This document shows, one piece after another, positions 48,961 through 62,396 of a stretch of 64,000 nucleotides of DNA. The position numbers were made by a program, and so were the translations under genes. The DNA comes from Lucifuga dentata. Taxonomy: Eukaryota > Chordata > Actinopteri > Ophidiiformes > Bythitidae. Positions within the stretch are counted from its first letter, which is position 1. The number at the start of each line of letters is the position of its first letter. The notes beneath the pieces are model-generated. The model saw only the letters and a program-made list of their open reading frames with translations, was not told the DNA's origin and ran no database searches. The stretch covers positions 84,259-148,258 of the forward strand of contig VXCM01001537.1 in the NCBI GenBank assembly GCA_014773175.1, in the 5' to 3' direction.

Positions 48961-50379
48961 TGGTTTGTCCACCCAATGCATCCCAGTGTGCCCAAAATAA
49001 TGTAAGGAAAAAAAAAATCAGAACAACAAAACCATAAAAGTTATCAGTCCCAAAAGTCATAGCAACGTCATTCATATGCATTGTATGATTGGTGTCTCTA
49101 TACTGAATATATGCTGAGCTAGTAGCACAGCAAAAAAACGTATGAAAGAACAAAAAAGAAAAATAATAAAGAGCAAAAACAACATCTCAACTGTATTTGC
49201 CATCAACAGTTTAACCACCATTCTAAATCAGTGCACATGATGCCTGCAGGTTACCGTAACAGCTGCACTTGTGCTTTGTGCTGAAGTATCGGTTAAATTA
49301 CATGTAAAATAGACTTAACCACAGGTGACCGCAGGTATACTTTAAAAATGAATGATGATTTGGACAGAGCTCCTCTTGTTACCTGTGCTAAATAGCCATG
49401 AATACACTCTGATAATGAACTTAGTAAAGGAAGCACCAGTCCACTGTGGAAAGACAGAATTACCATCTAATATGCCACTTACAATAAAAATACCCCCACA
49501 AACTAAATCTTGCTGCTAATTAAGGCAGTAATCCAAACGTCACAGCTCAACTTGTTAACATCTCTGGAGCTCATTTGTAGCTGCAGTTTGTAGTTGCTAC
49601 CATGAGAAAACTCATAAACAACCACAGCAGCAGCTGTTTTAGTCAGCTGACAAGCCCACAAAAATGATGTACTTTCCTTTTTTATCACTTTGCTTTGAGA
49701 CTGGGACAGAGCACACCTAAGCTAATGCTCTGTCATTAGCTTAGGTTAAGTTTTTTTTAAGATTAATTTAAACCTGTGTTGACCACAAAGAAAAGAAAAA
49801 AAAAAAAATGTAATCTTGTTGCTGTTTCTTGGATAATTCACTTGCATGCATCTAGAGGTCACAGTAATTGAGGCTTTAATCATTCATGTTGCACACATTG
49901 TTTAACTGAGGTTTAAGATCAATCTATTTTATAATTATTGTTAATGGCAGATTTCTAAGACAATATGTTTCACTATGTATGAAATTCTAAATGCAACCGT
50001 CACATTAGTTTTGAGCTGTTATATTATTAGTTAATGAATGCTGAAATTAGTTTAAAAGGGGTAGAATTTTAAGTTCTGTTTTATATATTACAGTATGGGC
50101 AAATTATTTAACAGTAAGATGTTAATTTGCATTAAATGCACATAAGCATAAATTTCATATAAAAACTTTTTGACTTAGTAATGAGTGAAATAATAATGCA
50201 CGCAAAAGTTGAAAAACTGAAATTAGTTTTCTATTTTACCATGTACTGAGGAAATTTTAGAACATACAGCATTCACAAGTTATTTTTTTGGTCCCAGACA
50301 ACATGTTCTCTTATGGGACAAACAACCTCAGGTTGAAGTCGAGTCTGCTCATGTCCATCACGTCCATCACAGACAAGCC

Positions 50380-50955
50380 TGTGCAGTTCAAAAAAGTGTT
50401 CTGACTTCTGACCCAGTTTTGGAGCCATCCCAGATGTCTTGACATTTTCAAGCATGTTTGAAATTATTGGCGACAAGTCTGAGATGTTCTTGTAGTTTGT
50501 GCAGGTTGTTGACAAGTCCCTAGAATGGCAAAGAGACATAGCCAGTGAGAGTAAGAAGAGCCGGAAGCGACTTCACATTCTGACTTTCCACCATATTTTT
50601 TTCTTTTTTTCCTACACAAAATAATGCCTCACATCACTTAACCAGAAAGCAGCGCCTCCTTGTTTATGTCCATATTGGCAAAATCACAGCAACATCTTCT
50701 GTGTTTTAACTTCTGGTGCAGTTTCTTTTGTTTTTACTTCTCACATGTGGCTTTATGAGCTTCAATTTCAGACTGTCATCTCCTCCCAGGAGATGATAGT
50801 CTTGTAATTTCTGCAGCTTGTCTGCATTCAATTGTGTAGTGTGCACACCACAACATAGAGACATAAGATTACAGGAAAGATTTTTGTATAATTTGAGCAG
50901 TTCTGCAAGTTTTGGATTTCTGAAGTCCTGTCGTCTGAGTTTGGCATTCGGTAAC
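50380..50955. repeat. Dispersed repeat, copy B
   Basis: Ordered blocks match 26590-27350: GGAGCCATCCCAGATG, TGACAAGTCCCTAGAA, TCCATATTGGCAAAATCACA, TCTGAAGTCCTGTCGTCTGA. It is in the same orientation as copy A. No long ORF is convincing in either strand. Confidence 0.6.
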
Positions 50956-52895
50956 TTTATAGTTTATCTGGTTTAACTGTGGTTCAGTTGAATTTGGGCT
51001 TACTTTGACAGAGCAGTTACATTACACTCAGCTGCAAGTTCAAATGCCCAATTGAACAGTTTAGCTCAACATATTCTGTTCATTTACAGCTAAGCTAGCT
51101 TTCTTGTGTTTTTTGTTCATTTTAAACAGTTTAGTGCTAGCCATGATCATATCCAAACATAGCCCAAGTAATATGGAATGCAGAAAACTTGGTATCTGAG
51201 AGAGGAACTAACATTACTGGTCCAGTAAATCACACAATCTTCCAAGTATGTGTTTTCTCAATATAAAGATTCTATACTGGGCACTATTCTACTCATTATT
51301 TTTTACCTTCAGAAAGGTCATTTGTCAAGCCTATATGTTAATCGTGTTATTTTTCATGGGACAAACAACCCTGCAGAGACTGTTTCATTTAAAATGTTGA
51401 TAAGCATCTGATTTTTCCTGTGCTTGTTATTTGCATTATGTTATATGAGATCATGAGAACAGTGGTGAGGGAAGGTCCGTAAATATGCTAATGAGCATTT
51501 TTATGCTCTCATGTAGGTGAAATTTCCACAGTTCTTTAGCAGAGAAAAATAAAACCTATTTTGGCAAGTGTGTGCAATACAACTGTTTGTTTGTTCCCTT
51601 ATAAGAATAAACAATTATATTAATCATTATTCAAACCCTAATTGTTTTTTCCATCTGTAAAAAACTTTTGAAGTTAATTTTAATCTTTTGTTTGTTTTCT
51701 TTTTGCTAATTTTGACCATGTCATTGGAGACTTCTTGCTGGAAATGTGAAAGCACGTCAGTTTCCCCCTGCTACCTATTTGCATTGCATTATGGTGCAGG
51801 TGCAGTGGCTTGGGAAGGGTCTGGAACCATGCTAATGAACAGCCTTGTTTTAATTAACTTGAAGTTAAAATGGCGTGAAATTGAAAATGATTATTGCCTA
51901 AGTAAACATGGGTAATTAGGATATAAGGGGTGTAAGTAAATTATTTGATAAGTATTGTTTATTTAGAGCTGTGTATCACCTGGTTTGGGTTTCAGTTTAG
52001 GAATTAATTTCTTCAGCAAATACTGAACGCACAGTAACTGATATTCTAATTTTGACCTTCTAATGTTCAGAGAGGCTATTTTATTTCATAAAGTTCTTTT
52101 ATTGTAAAGCATATTAACAAAAGCTGAAATATGCAAGACTGACCTCTGTGATAACTAAATTAATAAATAAAACTTATCTTGTCATTTTATTTGTACAGGT
52201 TTCCATCATCAGCCTATCAGAAAGAATAAATATGATTATTTGGGAATGAAGTTTTGTTTTTTAGCTGATAAGGCGTCAGTACCTACACTAAAACCTTTCA
52301 TATTTCAATCAGTGCGGCACGGCAGAGCAGATTGAGAGGCTGGTGCTGACAGAAAGCTTTCTGTCATTGGGTGATGAATGAGCTTGTCAGATTAGTGACA
52401 ACTGATCATGTCTATTGACTCCAAGCTTAATTTCACTGATTGCATCATGAGCAGCGATGCATGTACAAACACATGCTCACACATTAGCATTTCCAATGGC
52501 ATCTCTGGCTTTCCTTCTTATGATTACTCTGTAATGTGTAGTGACATGTTCAGCATCAACATTAGCAGCATCTCATTGCTGGTTTTTGACACATTATTTT
52601 GATCCTGAGGCAGTTTGCATTCAGCTGTACTTTGTTAGGTCTGAAGAAAAAAATTTATTAAATATTAATATGGCTTGAATTTTTTTTTTTAAAGAGTGTG
52701 TAGACACTGAAGTTATTGGGAGTGCATGTAAATGGAACTGTCCAGACCTTGATTCAGAGGTTTACTTATTCTGGGTACTTTTTTCAGACATGGACAATGT
52801 AGCATGAATATTTCAACAGCGTAACATTCTTATGTTGTGCAGATAAAAATAATTAATACTTGCTGAAGTTTAAACTAGATTTTCACTTATGAAAG

Positions 52896-53490
52896 CTCAT
52901 ACCTCCACCAAGGTTGAACAAGCGTAGACATAAATTTGTCTTGTTTTAATAACGTGCAGGCCTAAAGAGAAAGAAATGAATAAACTGTATTTTCTGGATA
53001 TTTCTCTGTAATTGTTAGTCAAAAATGTTTGCATGCTAATCAACATCATCTCAGCTTCACATTTGCGGCTGTTGCATGTTTCGGATCTATTTAAGTACAG
53101 AAATTCCATTAATGCTCCCTGACCTGTCATTGATGGTCTAGTATAGCATAGTACAACTATACTGTATATACTATATAGTATATATAGTATGATAGTCATG
53201 TAATAACTTTGCCTCATTTGCTTTCATTGAGATGGTATATTTCTTTTGAAGAAACACACAATTTATAAACACTATATCACAATGTTAAGAAATTATTTTA
53301 AAAAATCCCTGGATCTGCTGTGAATCTGGAATCCACACCAAAATGTAAAAGGTTCTTTCCTGGACCATGCTCCACCCTTCTGCCAAATTTCATCATAATT
53401 AACTTAAAACTGTTTGAGTAATCCTACTAGCAAACAAATAAACAAACAAACCTACAGATGTAGGTGAAAACCTTGGCAGAGGTAAAAAGT
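52896..53490 (-). repeat. Dispersed repeat family C, copy 2
   Basis: Matches 39812-40314 in order and orientation. It ends in CCTTGGCAGAGGTAAAAAG with an AAACAAATAAACAAACAAAC tract. An AT-rich near-palindromic run (53157-53195) is inserted or expanded within it. Confidence 0.6.
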
Positions 53491-54367
53491 AAGAAACTAA
53501 AACGGCTCACAGTAGAACTTGTTAAAAAAAAATCTAAATATTTTATTCTCTCTTCTTCTCTTTTTATTAAGTTTGTGAAATAATTGGTTTGAAAATGATT
53601 TTAACCACAGTAATTCATTGCTAGCACTCTGTTATACCATAACACAACCCTAAGTAGTTCCACAAGTACAGTAACAATAAAACAACTGACTCAATATTAC
53701 ATCAGTTTGAATTACACCACATACAATAACTGCAAATGACTGAGTACAGACAGAATAAATTGTACTATTTAATACTGATTCTTTACAGCAGCATTTTCCT
53801 TCATTTCTTTCCTCATAATTATGCTTGTGAAAGTAAATGAATATTTTACTGAACTATTAATGCATGTACATCGATTGCATGTACCTTGATTTAATAGTCA
53901 TTTAAAATTGGCCTAATTTAGTCTTAGCAATTGTAATTACAGAAATGGATCAACACAAAGCAAAACAACTGCACTGGCAAAGTTACTGTAGGTTGATTTC
54001 AGTCAATATCACATAATGCCTTTACAGGATACACGTCAACAGTTACCTGCCCAGGCTGTCTACGTAGACATAAAAATCTGCCTAAAACAACAGTAGAGAC
54101 ATGATTCAGCAACAGCACGTTAATTCTACAACAGTTTTGTCAATGGCTATCATTTTAGCTAATTTCATTTTCCATTTTACACTGTAGTTCGTTGTTAAAT
54201 GAAGACTGCAGTGAAAATGCTGTTGGTGTGCTTTGCACTCAGTTGTGATACATGACCGAGTAGATGGTGTAACTGTCTTTTATAAAGTCAGCTGATGAGC
54301 TAATGAGCTTGCCAGCACACAATTAAATATTATCTATCTTGCAGGGTGGCTTATTGTGGCAACTAGT

Positions 54368-54572
54368 ACAGTGCCTGTTGAAAACGTGGGTGTTTGGAAT
54401 GGGCCAGACTTTATGGAGTGCGTTGCAGCCTGCCATAATTTTGTTGTGCATGTCCTCGTGATCTGAACTGTAAACTTTGTTTACAGTGCCCATTCAAAAT
54501 GTTCCTATTTGGAATGGGCCAGGCCAAGCTTAATGGCATCTGCCGCAGCCTGCCATAATTTTGTTCTGCACT
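54368..54572. repeat. Two diverged tandem units with 115-bp period
   Basis: Unit 1 begins ACAGTGCC at 54368 and unit 2 at 54483. Both contain TTTGGAATGGGCCAG and GCAGCCTGCCATAATTTTGT at matching positions. It is unclear whether this is a local duplication or part of a larger repeat. Confidence 0.8.
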
Positions 54573-55183
54573 TTCTCATGAGCTAGTTGTGTTTGCTGTA
54601 CGGGGTTGGGTTGAGACCATTTTACTGGACTGGAGCATATGCTGCTGTGCCTGGAGCGTATCCTGCCACGTGGTCTACTTTTTACTGACACAGCTCAATT
54701 CGAGAGCCACTCATCCAAACAACTTCACACACAACGCTGCATGTCCTTGGGTCCTGAGCAATGAAACTGGCGAATTTCAACTTCATACAGTGCTGGGTTC
54801 TAGAGATATTGGTTTCACAGATAGAGATTTTGTCTTTGTAGTTAGATGTGCAAATTAAATTCACTGTGCCAAGTTTTTTGATGTGACTATAGCTTTATGT
54901 CAGAAGGCCACTAAATTGTCAACAACTGTGGTTCTTCTCCTGGCTAGGTTTTGTCATTTGTCTTCAAAGATGTGTTTGCTTGATGAAGACCTTGCTTGTC
55001 AAATGTTTTTGGGAGCTTATAAAATTCAGTGTCTGAATTAACACCTTTTCTCTGCTGTAAAACACTGATTTTGTCCAGAATCTGATCTCAGCTGTGGTTC
55101 GACATATCTTCAGAACACTTTTACATAGTCTTCTGAGATCATCCGAGCTGCTTTCTCTATTAATATGTAAGTATTTTAAAGTA

Positions 55184-56492
55184 CCGTATATACTCGAGTA
55201 TAAGCCGAGTTTTTTTTTAACCAAATTTCACAATGCAGATCAGGGATCGGCTTACAGTCGAGTAATTCAAATCAGATCGAAATTTCCAGGCATGGAAATA
55301 CTACCAATTACCACTACCCATGGAAAATAATTTAAGTCTTATACCTTATAATGAGATACTGTATATGCTAACAAAACATCTCATTAAGCACATTTTGCGA
55401 GACCAGTAAGTGCTAACGTAATCAGCTGCTGAAATAAATATGTTTACCGGTACTGGTGTTAGAGCCATTCCTTGGTTAATTATCAAATGTTTAAAATATT
55501 TAATTTGGGAAAAGTGAAATCAAATAAGTTATTATGTNTGGTTAATTATCAAATGTTTAAAATATTTAATTTGGGAAAAGTGAAATCAAATAAGTTATTA
55601 TGTTGTAATATACTGATTGAACAGAGCCAGCTCCGTGAAGTGCCGGCTATGATCCGGCTACGATACATGCTGGCTCTGTCACGGAGGTCTCTATAGACAC
55701 TCAGGGGGAGGAACGGGGCAGCGGTTTAATTTTTGACATCACCTCACATCATGTTTTGTTGTTTTGATTTTGAAAATAAATAATCCATGAATAGAACAAG
55801 ATCGTGATGTTATCATTCCAATATGCATCAGGAACCATTAAAGCGTTGAAGTTTAAAACAGCCGCCACAACTGGTACATGGATTATTTTCAGAAAATCAG
55901 AGGGATACTATGACAATACCCAGAAAAACAGGTAATTTGGTAAGCTAATAAATTGATTGAACAACATCAGGGGGTTGGCTGAGGGAATTCCAAAACTCTG
56001 TACTGATGTCCAGCACGTAGACAGACCCGCATTGACTCAGGTACAGGATAATTACCGAAAACCATGTAATGGGTGAGATTCTTAAAAAAAAACCTCACCA
56101 TAATTACACAGCTAAATATGCTAAATAAGCGCCATGATAATTAAAGTTCATTTGTAAAGCTTTCCTTACCTTCATCACTGCATCGTTGAACTGTCTGGCG
56201 ATTCAGAAGAGGAAGAGGAGTCTGGAAAACTTAAAGTAAGCTAATGCTAGTTAGCTGACATTAGTTCGTCAGCTGTTTACCGGTACTGTTACGTGGATTA
56301 TTTTCAGAAAATCACAGGAATTCTATGGCCATACCCAAAAAAAAAAAAGGTAATTTGCTAAACAAATAAATTGATGGAGCAACTTTGGGGGGTCGGCTTG
56401 TATGCGGGTTTCTGTAAAAAGCTAAATTTGCAGGTCAAAATCGGGGGGGGTCAGCTTATAGTCAAGATCGGCTTATAATCGAGTATATGCGG
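55184..56492. mobile_element. TA-flanked Tc1/mariner-pogo-like non-autonomous element
   Basis: The left end CCGTATATACTCGAGTATAA and the reverse-complemented right end CCGCATATACTCGATTATAA are near-identical and continue into GCCGA. Both are flanked by TA (55182-55183 and 56493-56494), the target duplication of Tc1/mariner-type elements. The 1309-bp interior has no transposase but contains two diverged direct repeats (about 55874-55985 and 56290-56400, both with TGGATTATTTTCAGAAAATC). It also contains an assembly duplication around the N at 55538. Confidence 0.7.
55473..55603. other. Assembly artefact: 65-bp exact duplication around an N
   Basis: 55473-55537 equals 55539-55603, with an N at 55538, inside the TA-flanked element. 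Confidence 0.85.
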
Positions 56493-58697
56493 TAATGTGT
56501 CACAAGGTAACACTTTGCCATGATTTACTTTTACAGGGTATGATAATACAGGAGCTTTCTGAAAAAGAAAAATCTCTAATTAGCCAGTCAAGTCACCAAT
56601 AGGTTCTTGTTTGTGTGGTTGGTGTTGACCCTAAAAAGCCTGATCACAGCATCCCTACTCATTAGCAGAAAAATGAAAAAGATCGAAAACTTTCTTGTTT
56701 AAATTGGCTTTACAGGCAATATATTAACAAGCATGTGTTCCTATGGAAAATTATTAGTATTTGATATATTAGTACTTACCTATGATAAACCCTATTTAAT
56801 TCCAGTATCGTTGTACTATATTTCTTATTTTTACGTTCTACTGATATTTGCATCCAGTATCAGACCTACATTGGCAATGCACATAACTGTTTTGTATGAG
56901 TCACCGCTTTCCTGGTTCAAAAGTATGTATACTTTTTTATAATACTTTCCTTTTTTTTTTTTTTTTNTTTTTTTTTTTTTTTGTTAACCCCATGTAAAGA
57001 AACAAATAAGCTGTTTGACACAATGAGGCATGCCCATCTGGTTCATTATATTACAGTAGGTCATTGTTGACTGTTCATACTCTCTCTAGAGTTCTTGTGC
57101 ATTTAGTCTTACCAAAATAAGCATATCTAGGCTATGTAGAAACATGGCATTATGATTGTCCCAAAAGAAAAAAATTGCATATACTCATCAATTCAGAGCC
57201 AGCATGCATGATTTCATAAAACACAGCTCAGGGAACGGTCACATTTTATTAGCATCATGTAAATCAATTATTCATTCTGAGGTAGGATATGATAAAATCT
57301 ACTTTCATGTATCATGGAAATATGAATTGAGTTCTATGAGATAGCATTTATTTTATTTAACATTTCTTACTTTTTTGCTCACTTTACTTAACATTTAGAG
57401 TTTTAATGAACTTTGCCAAATCCCACACAAGACTTTCTATCAGACTTTGATGTTAAAACAACCAATTAAAGAGTATTTGTTGTTGTGTTTGGCTCACATT
57501 CATGTGCTTACCAGTTCAAAAGTCACAGCAGATCCTCAATAATTGTTCTTCCAAAGTGAAGCGTTAAACTTTAGGCCAGTGTAATCTGAATTCCACTATT
57601 AAATTTCGTTTCCTCAGAGCCTGTTTGTAATGCCAAACCAACCATGAACATCCCCAATAACTAATTAAAATAGCATTTTCAGGCCATACCATGTTAATGT
57701 TGCCATTGGAGGAGAAATCTCTGGCAAAACCCTGTGACATGTAAAAAATTGGGTTGCATTTCTTATTCAACTCACAATTTTGATTATACCTTAATATGAT
57801 GGCCTTGCAAAGTACGGGTATGGGAAGAATATCATTGTGGAATATTGCGCACATGGCTAATTACATCTTGCCAGAACCCCTCAGCAAACATGCAAGAACA
57901 TCCTTTTAGATAGAAAATTTTGTACGCATTCCAAAAGTTTCTTTTGGAATTTAAATTTAAGTCAACACCAGTCCAAAGAATGAATTAGAGCAGACTGACT
58001 TAGAGCAAAATCCAGATCTTTGTTAACACTGTCCTTCTTTGGCATGTATATTCTTTTTGCTGGAGTGCTAGTAGTTGTAGCAGCATCGCATGGAGAGCAG
58101 AAGCGAGAACAGAAGGAAACATAATGCAGCAGTTGGCTAGTAGGTTTATTGTGGCTTTGGTCCACAATTGGTGAGCAATACTACTCCAGAAGCAAAACAT
58201 GCATCACAGTAGCATGATGCTAACTCCTCCTCATTGACTCCATCTGTTCCTGATAGCTAAAATACAATCACTGCTATCTTTTAGGGGTTTAAAGATTAAC
58301 CAATATATATATTCACACTGAAGTCATATGCTGTATATGAGAAGCTCTTGTAATTCCAACACTTTTGAGGACCAGTGATGTGATATTTGAATAAAATTCA
58401 AGGGAGCCATTTCTTTCAACCACATCTGTATGCATAGCAGAGCTGAAACATAAATTGCACAATCAATTAAATCTCTTGAGTGATGCCACTTACTTGTTTT
58501 TTCCACATATATTCAATGAAGATGGTACAATCCAATTATATACATTATTATGGTGAACTGTCAGAGGTCTCCACTGTGACTGATATTGTCTTTATTTAAA
58601 GACGACGTCGTACCTGTTTGTCTTTTCAAAAATACCCCGTGAGTATTTTTCAGATCTCCTGTGGTTAACATATGGATAAGTTATGCTACTTGGCAAG

Positions 58698-58920
58698 ACA
58701 AATTTATTTATACAGCACATTTCATACACAAGGGTAATTCAAAGTGCTTTCCATAGACATAAATATAAACATTAAAGTTAAGCAGAACATAATCAAAATA
58801 ATAAAATTATTTTAAAAGAGCATAGAAAAAATTGAGTAAAATGCAATGAATAAACAAATGCAGCACAGTGCAGTTTTCAGGCTCAGTTATAGGCACATTT
58901 AAACGTATTGTTTTGACTCC
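58698..58920. repeat. Dispersed 'AAATTTATTTATACAGCACA' repeat
   Basis: AAATTTATTTATACAGCACA followed by TTCAAAGTGCTTTCCATA is a common fish repeat pattern ('TTTATATAGCACATTTCA...CAAAGTGCTTTACA'). The tail is A-rich. The family is not certain. Confidence 0.5.
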
Positions 58921-60479
58921 TTTTTATATTGGCAAACATTCACACATCAAGCATATCCAGTATTTTGAGTTTAATACAGCTTTTTCTTTTTTTTTTCCTT
59001 CCCTTTTTTTGTTTTGACTATAATGACATTTTGGTTAGAACTGTACAATAGCAGCTACTGATGTGCTCAAATCAATGATTCCAGAAATGGTGAGGAAAGA
59101 AATCAATGATTGTTTAAACACAAGGCCCCAATGTCTAAGAATCAATAGATAAGATGTATTACATTCCCGAAGCTCTTTATATATTTTTCCCCATTTCAAC
59201 AGAATGCAAAAAATCACATAGACCTGTTAGTCATTTAGGCTTTCATGATGTGTGACCCAGTTAGAATCCTGCTGCTATTACATTACTCCCATCACCAGTG
59301 TGGATCTGAGGAATCAAAATCTTATTTGCTAGGAAAGAAAATCCAACAGTACTGCTTTTGGAGATTAAGTGTTATATTTCCAGTGTCTGTTAAATAGCTA
59401 AATTCTATCTTTTCTGTTTATGAAAACATTTACACTTCAGTTTTTTGGCATTCTACCCACAGCTGATTGTAACATAATGTGTGTGGAAAGGATGATGATT
59501 TTTATTGTTCCCGAAAACACTGCAGTGTATTGTCACAATTCTGCCAGTGATCAATAACTTCTGTCATAATTTTTCCAGAATTCTGGATAAGATATCCTCA
59601 TGTTTTTGTTCCCCTGTGTAGGTTATGAGCTTTTGTTTTTGTCAGCCTGTGTGAAGTGATTAATTATGTTGTCTGGCATCACTACATCAACAGTCATGCA
59701 TAACACACAGTTTTTGCTAGAGTAGGTAGAGGAATTCTAATAGTTTCAGCAAAATTTATATGCACTGATTTAATTTAAAAATTGATTATCCAGGTTACAT
59801 GTTTTAAACGTGCTTTTAAATATTGCAGTTCATCACTTTGAGAACTAAAAGCTTAATTGCAGTTAGTCACCTATAAATTGCATGTTGTCATGAGTTTTTT
59901 TTTTTTACACTATTGAGCACATTGCCATTTAAAACTAAAATGCATATCATGAATGTTTCAAAGGTGAAATGCATTAGTAAAAATGCACACAGTAAGGGGT
60001 TTTGCATTTTGGATACAAATACAGCATCCACTTTAAGTTAGGTATTCACTGCAGCTGCTCTAGGACCTTTGTAACAATAGAATGTGATTGCCTGTGTGAT
60101 TGACACATTGAAGATAACTTTTATAGTTGAGCAAACAGATTACTACATCAGTCAAAGATTTCTATGTGCAGTAGCTTGATTTTGGTTGAATTGCTCAAAT
60201 ATCTCAAAAGTATTTGATATATGAAAAACATTGCATCATCAAACTTAAATAATAAGCTAATAATAATAAATGTAGCCGAAAGTTTCAGTGAACTGTAGAT
60301 TTGGTTGTTGATTATAAATGGAACTGACAGCACTAGCAACTGCTTTAAATGACCTGGAGTCATTTGATTCATTTTAAACTCTAAACCATTGTACTGTTTT
60401 AAAACTGCCCAGGAAAACATACACAGTACATCAATACACCCAAAATTTAAACTGGCACACACTGTATCCCTGGATGGCA

Positions 60480-61430
60480 TCTTTAATTTGGAATATGAAA
60501 TGACAACATGATGAACTGCTGTTTTGCAGTCATTACTCCACCTTCATGCTGTCACTCATATAAAATGTGTCAGAATTATCCATGATTGCATTTGAAATGC
60601 AAAACAAGGAAAGTGTTTTAAAGCAGGCAGGCTGTTAAATTGCCAGCAGTCTTGAAGGTAAAGAAAACTTAATCACAAACAAGGTCTTAGATATTCCTTA
60701 ATGTACATCTGTTTCAGGATGACGGCACGCTACAGGCAGCCACCTCCTCTATCCGGCTGCTGTTAGGATGCATCCAGTAATCTTATTAATTACTTCTCTA
60801 AATTACGAGGTTCATGTAGGGGGTCCAGGGTTCATATTTGATAAATTACCTGAAATGAAGAAAGACACTCTGGTGATTTGTCTTCACTTTGGATGATCTC
60901 TTGCTGTGGTTTTCTTGACTGCAACCACGATAAAGCTGATGTTATTTATCAGGATTCTGCTACCTGCGATGTCGAATTCCATGCGGAACAGCAGGTGATG
61001 CAGTTGACGCCCTGGAAACTAGGTTGGATCGTGCAATGGAGCAGCTGCCCTTCAGCAATTACAGTTATGAAGCCATAAATCAGAGCTTAATAGGCCAGAG
61101 AGCAGAGCAGAGCTAAAAGACGTGTGGCTCTAGAATTGTCTTCTGCACATGCCCAGTTCATTTGTTATAAAGAATTCCTCAGAACTGTAGTATCTACCTA
61201 ATGTGCATTTTTGTTTGATTGAGCATTTGTTTTTAACAAAGATTTAAAAAGTTTGGGCTCAAATCCTTATTATTTATACTGCATTGTGTGTACTTACTAT
61301 CCACACTTATTCTGCTTTTAATGTTTAACAATAATGGTACAACTGTAGCACAGCAGATCATCCACAATGCCATATTATTTTGTAGGATTAGCTCAGTCAA
61401 AAGATAGATAAACGGAAAGCTGTTACAAAT
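60480..61430. other. Non-coding block of mixed composition, possibly conserved
   Basis: Around 60720-61080 the sequence is less AT-biased than its surroundings and contains homeodomain-type TAATTA-like sites (about 60787). A weak exon-like piece begins after TTTCAG at 60718 but lacks a good donor. I cannot tell an enhancer from chance. Confidence 0.25.
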
Positions 61431-62006
61431 CAGCCATGGTATCTAACAGGCATTTGAAATACACCTACAAAATACGTTGTCCAGATGAGTTAAGGTGGTG
61501 AAGGCCTGAAAATGGACTGCCAGGGCTCCCAATGTTCCCAGTGCTTCCAGGCACTCGTTTTTCTGCGGAAGCTTTCTCAGTGCAGGCAGGGATAAAGAAA
61601 GGTTAATCCTTGCAGACAGGCAGAGGAGAAAAGCTCCAGTGTGACAGGCCTCCTGTTCATCCACCAGTGCCTTTGCTACCTGCAGGCAAAAATCCTCCCC
61701 TTCTCTCTACAAGCACTATTTGTTTAAATGTGCTAGACACTTGTGGTCCCAGCATGAATGGAAATTCAGTCTGAAATGCTGCAATGAATTTTTGTGGATG
61801 TGTCCATCTTTGTCATTTTGTTCACCCTCAGTAGCAGTCGTCATACAAAATAAAGAAATATTTGTTACAAATTTTACATTTTTCACTTTCACATCTTCAT
61901 ATGGCAACAGCTAAACTCTGATGTTACAGTTTGTTGTCATTTATTACAAAAGAAAAGTGGTATTTTTAGATTTTTTTTTTTTTTTTTTNTTTTTTTTTTT
62001 TTTTTT

Positions 62007-62035
62007 GTTTTGTTTTGTTTTGTTTTGTTTTGTTT
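62007..62035. repeat. (GTTTT)n short tandem repeat
   Basis: Five to six GTTTT units directly after a poly-T block with an N at 61989. Confidence 0.95.
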
Positions 62036-62396
62036 GGTAATATTTATACAAAGCAATGGAGCACATGCCATGAAATTGGGAGGGGACTAAGCTCTACTGT
62101 ACTACATGCAATATTTTGGATGCCAGTGATGTTATTTACACATAATTCCAACAAATGATTGTTGCTCTATTCTGTCATTTAAAATTGCTCTGATAGGCCC
62201 AAAGTTGAGATTTTCTTTATTAAAATAATAACAAATTATGATACTTTTAAATAAAAATGTAGGGCTTTCTTTAAAAAAAAAAAAAACAAACTTGCAAAAT
62301 AAAAGATTTTTATAGCAATTTATAGGTTCCTTGCAAGGAACACCAGCCTGTCTGCTGCCTCTGGCTTGAACCTCTGTGGCATATTACAATATTCCT

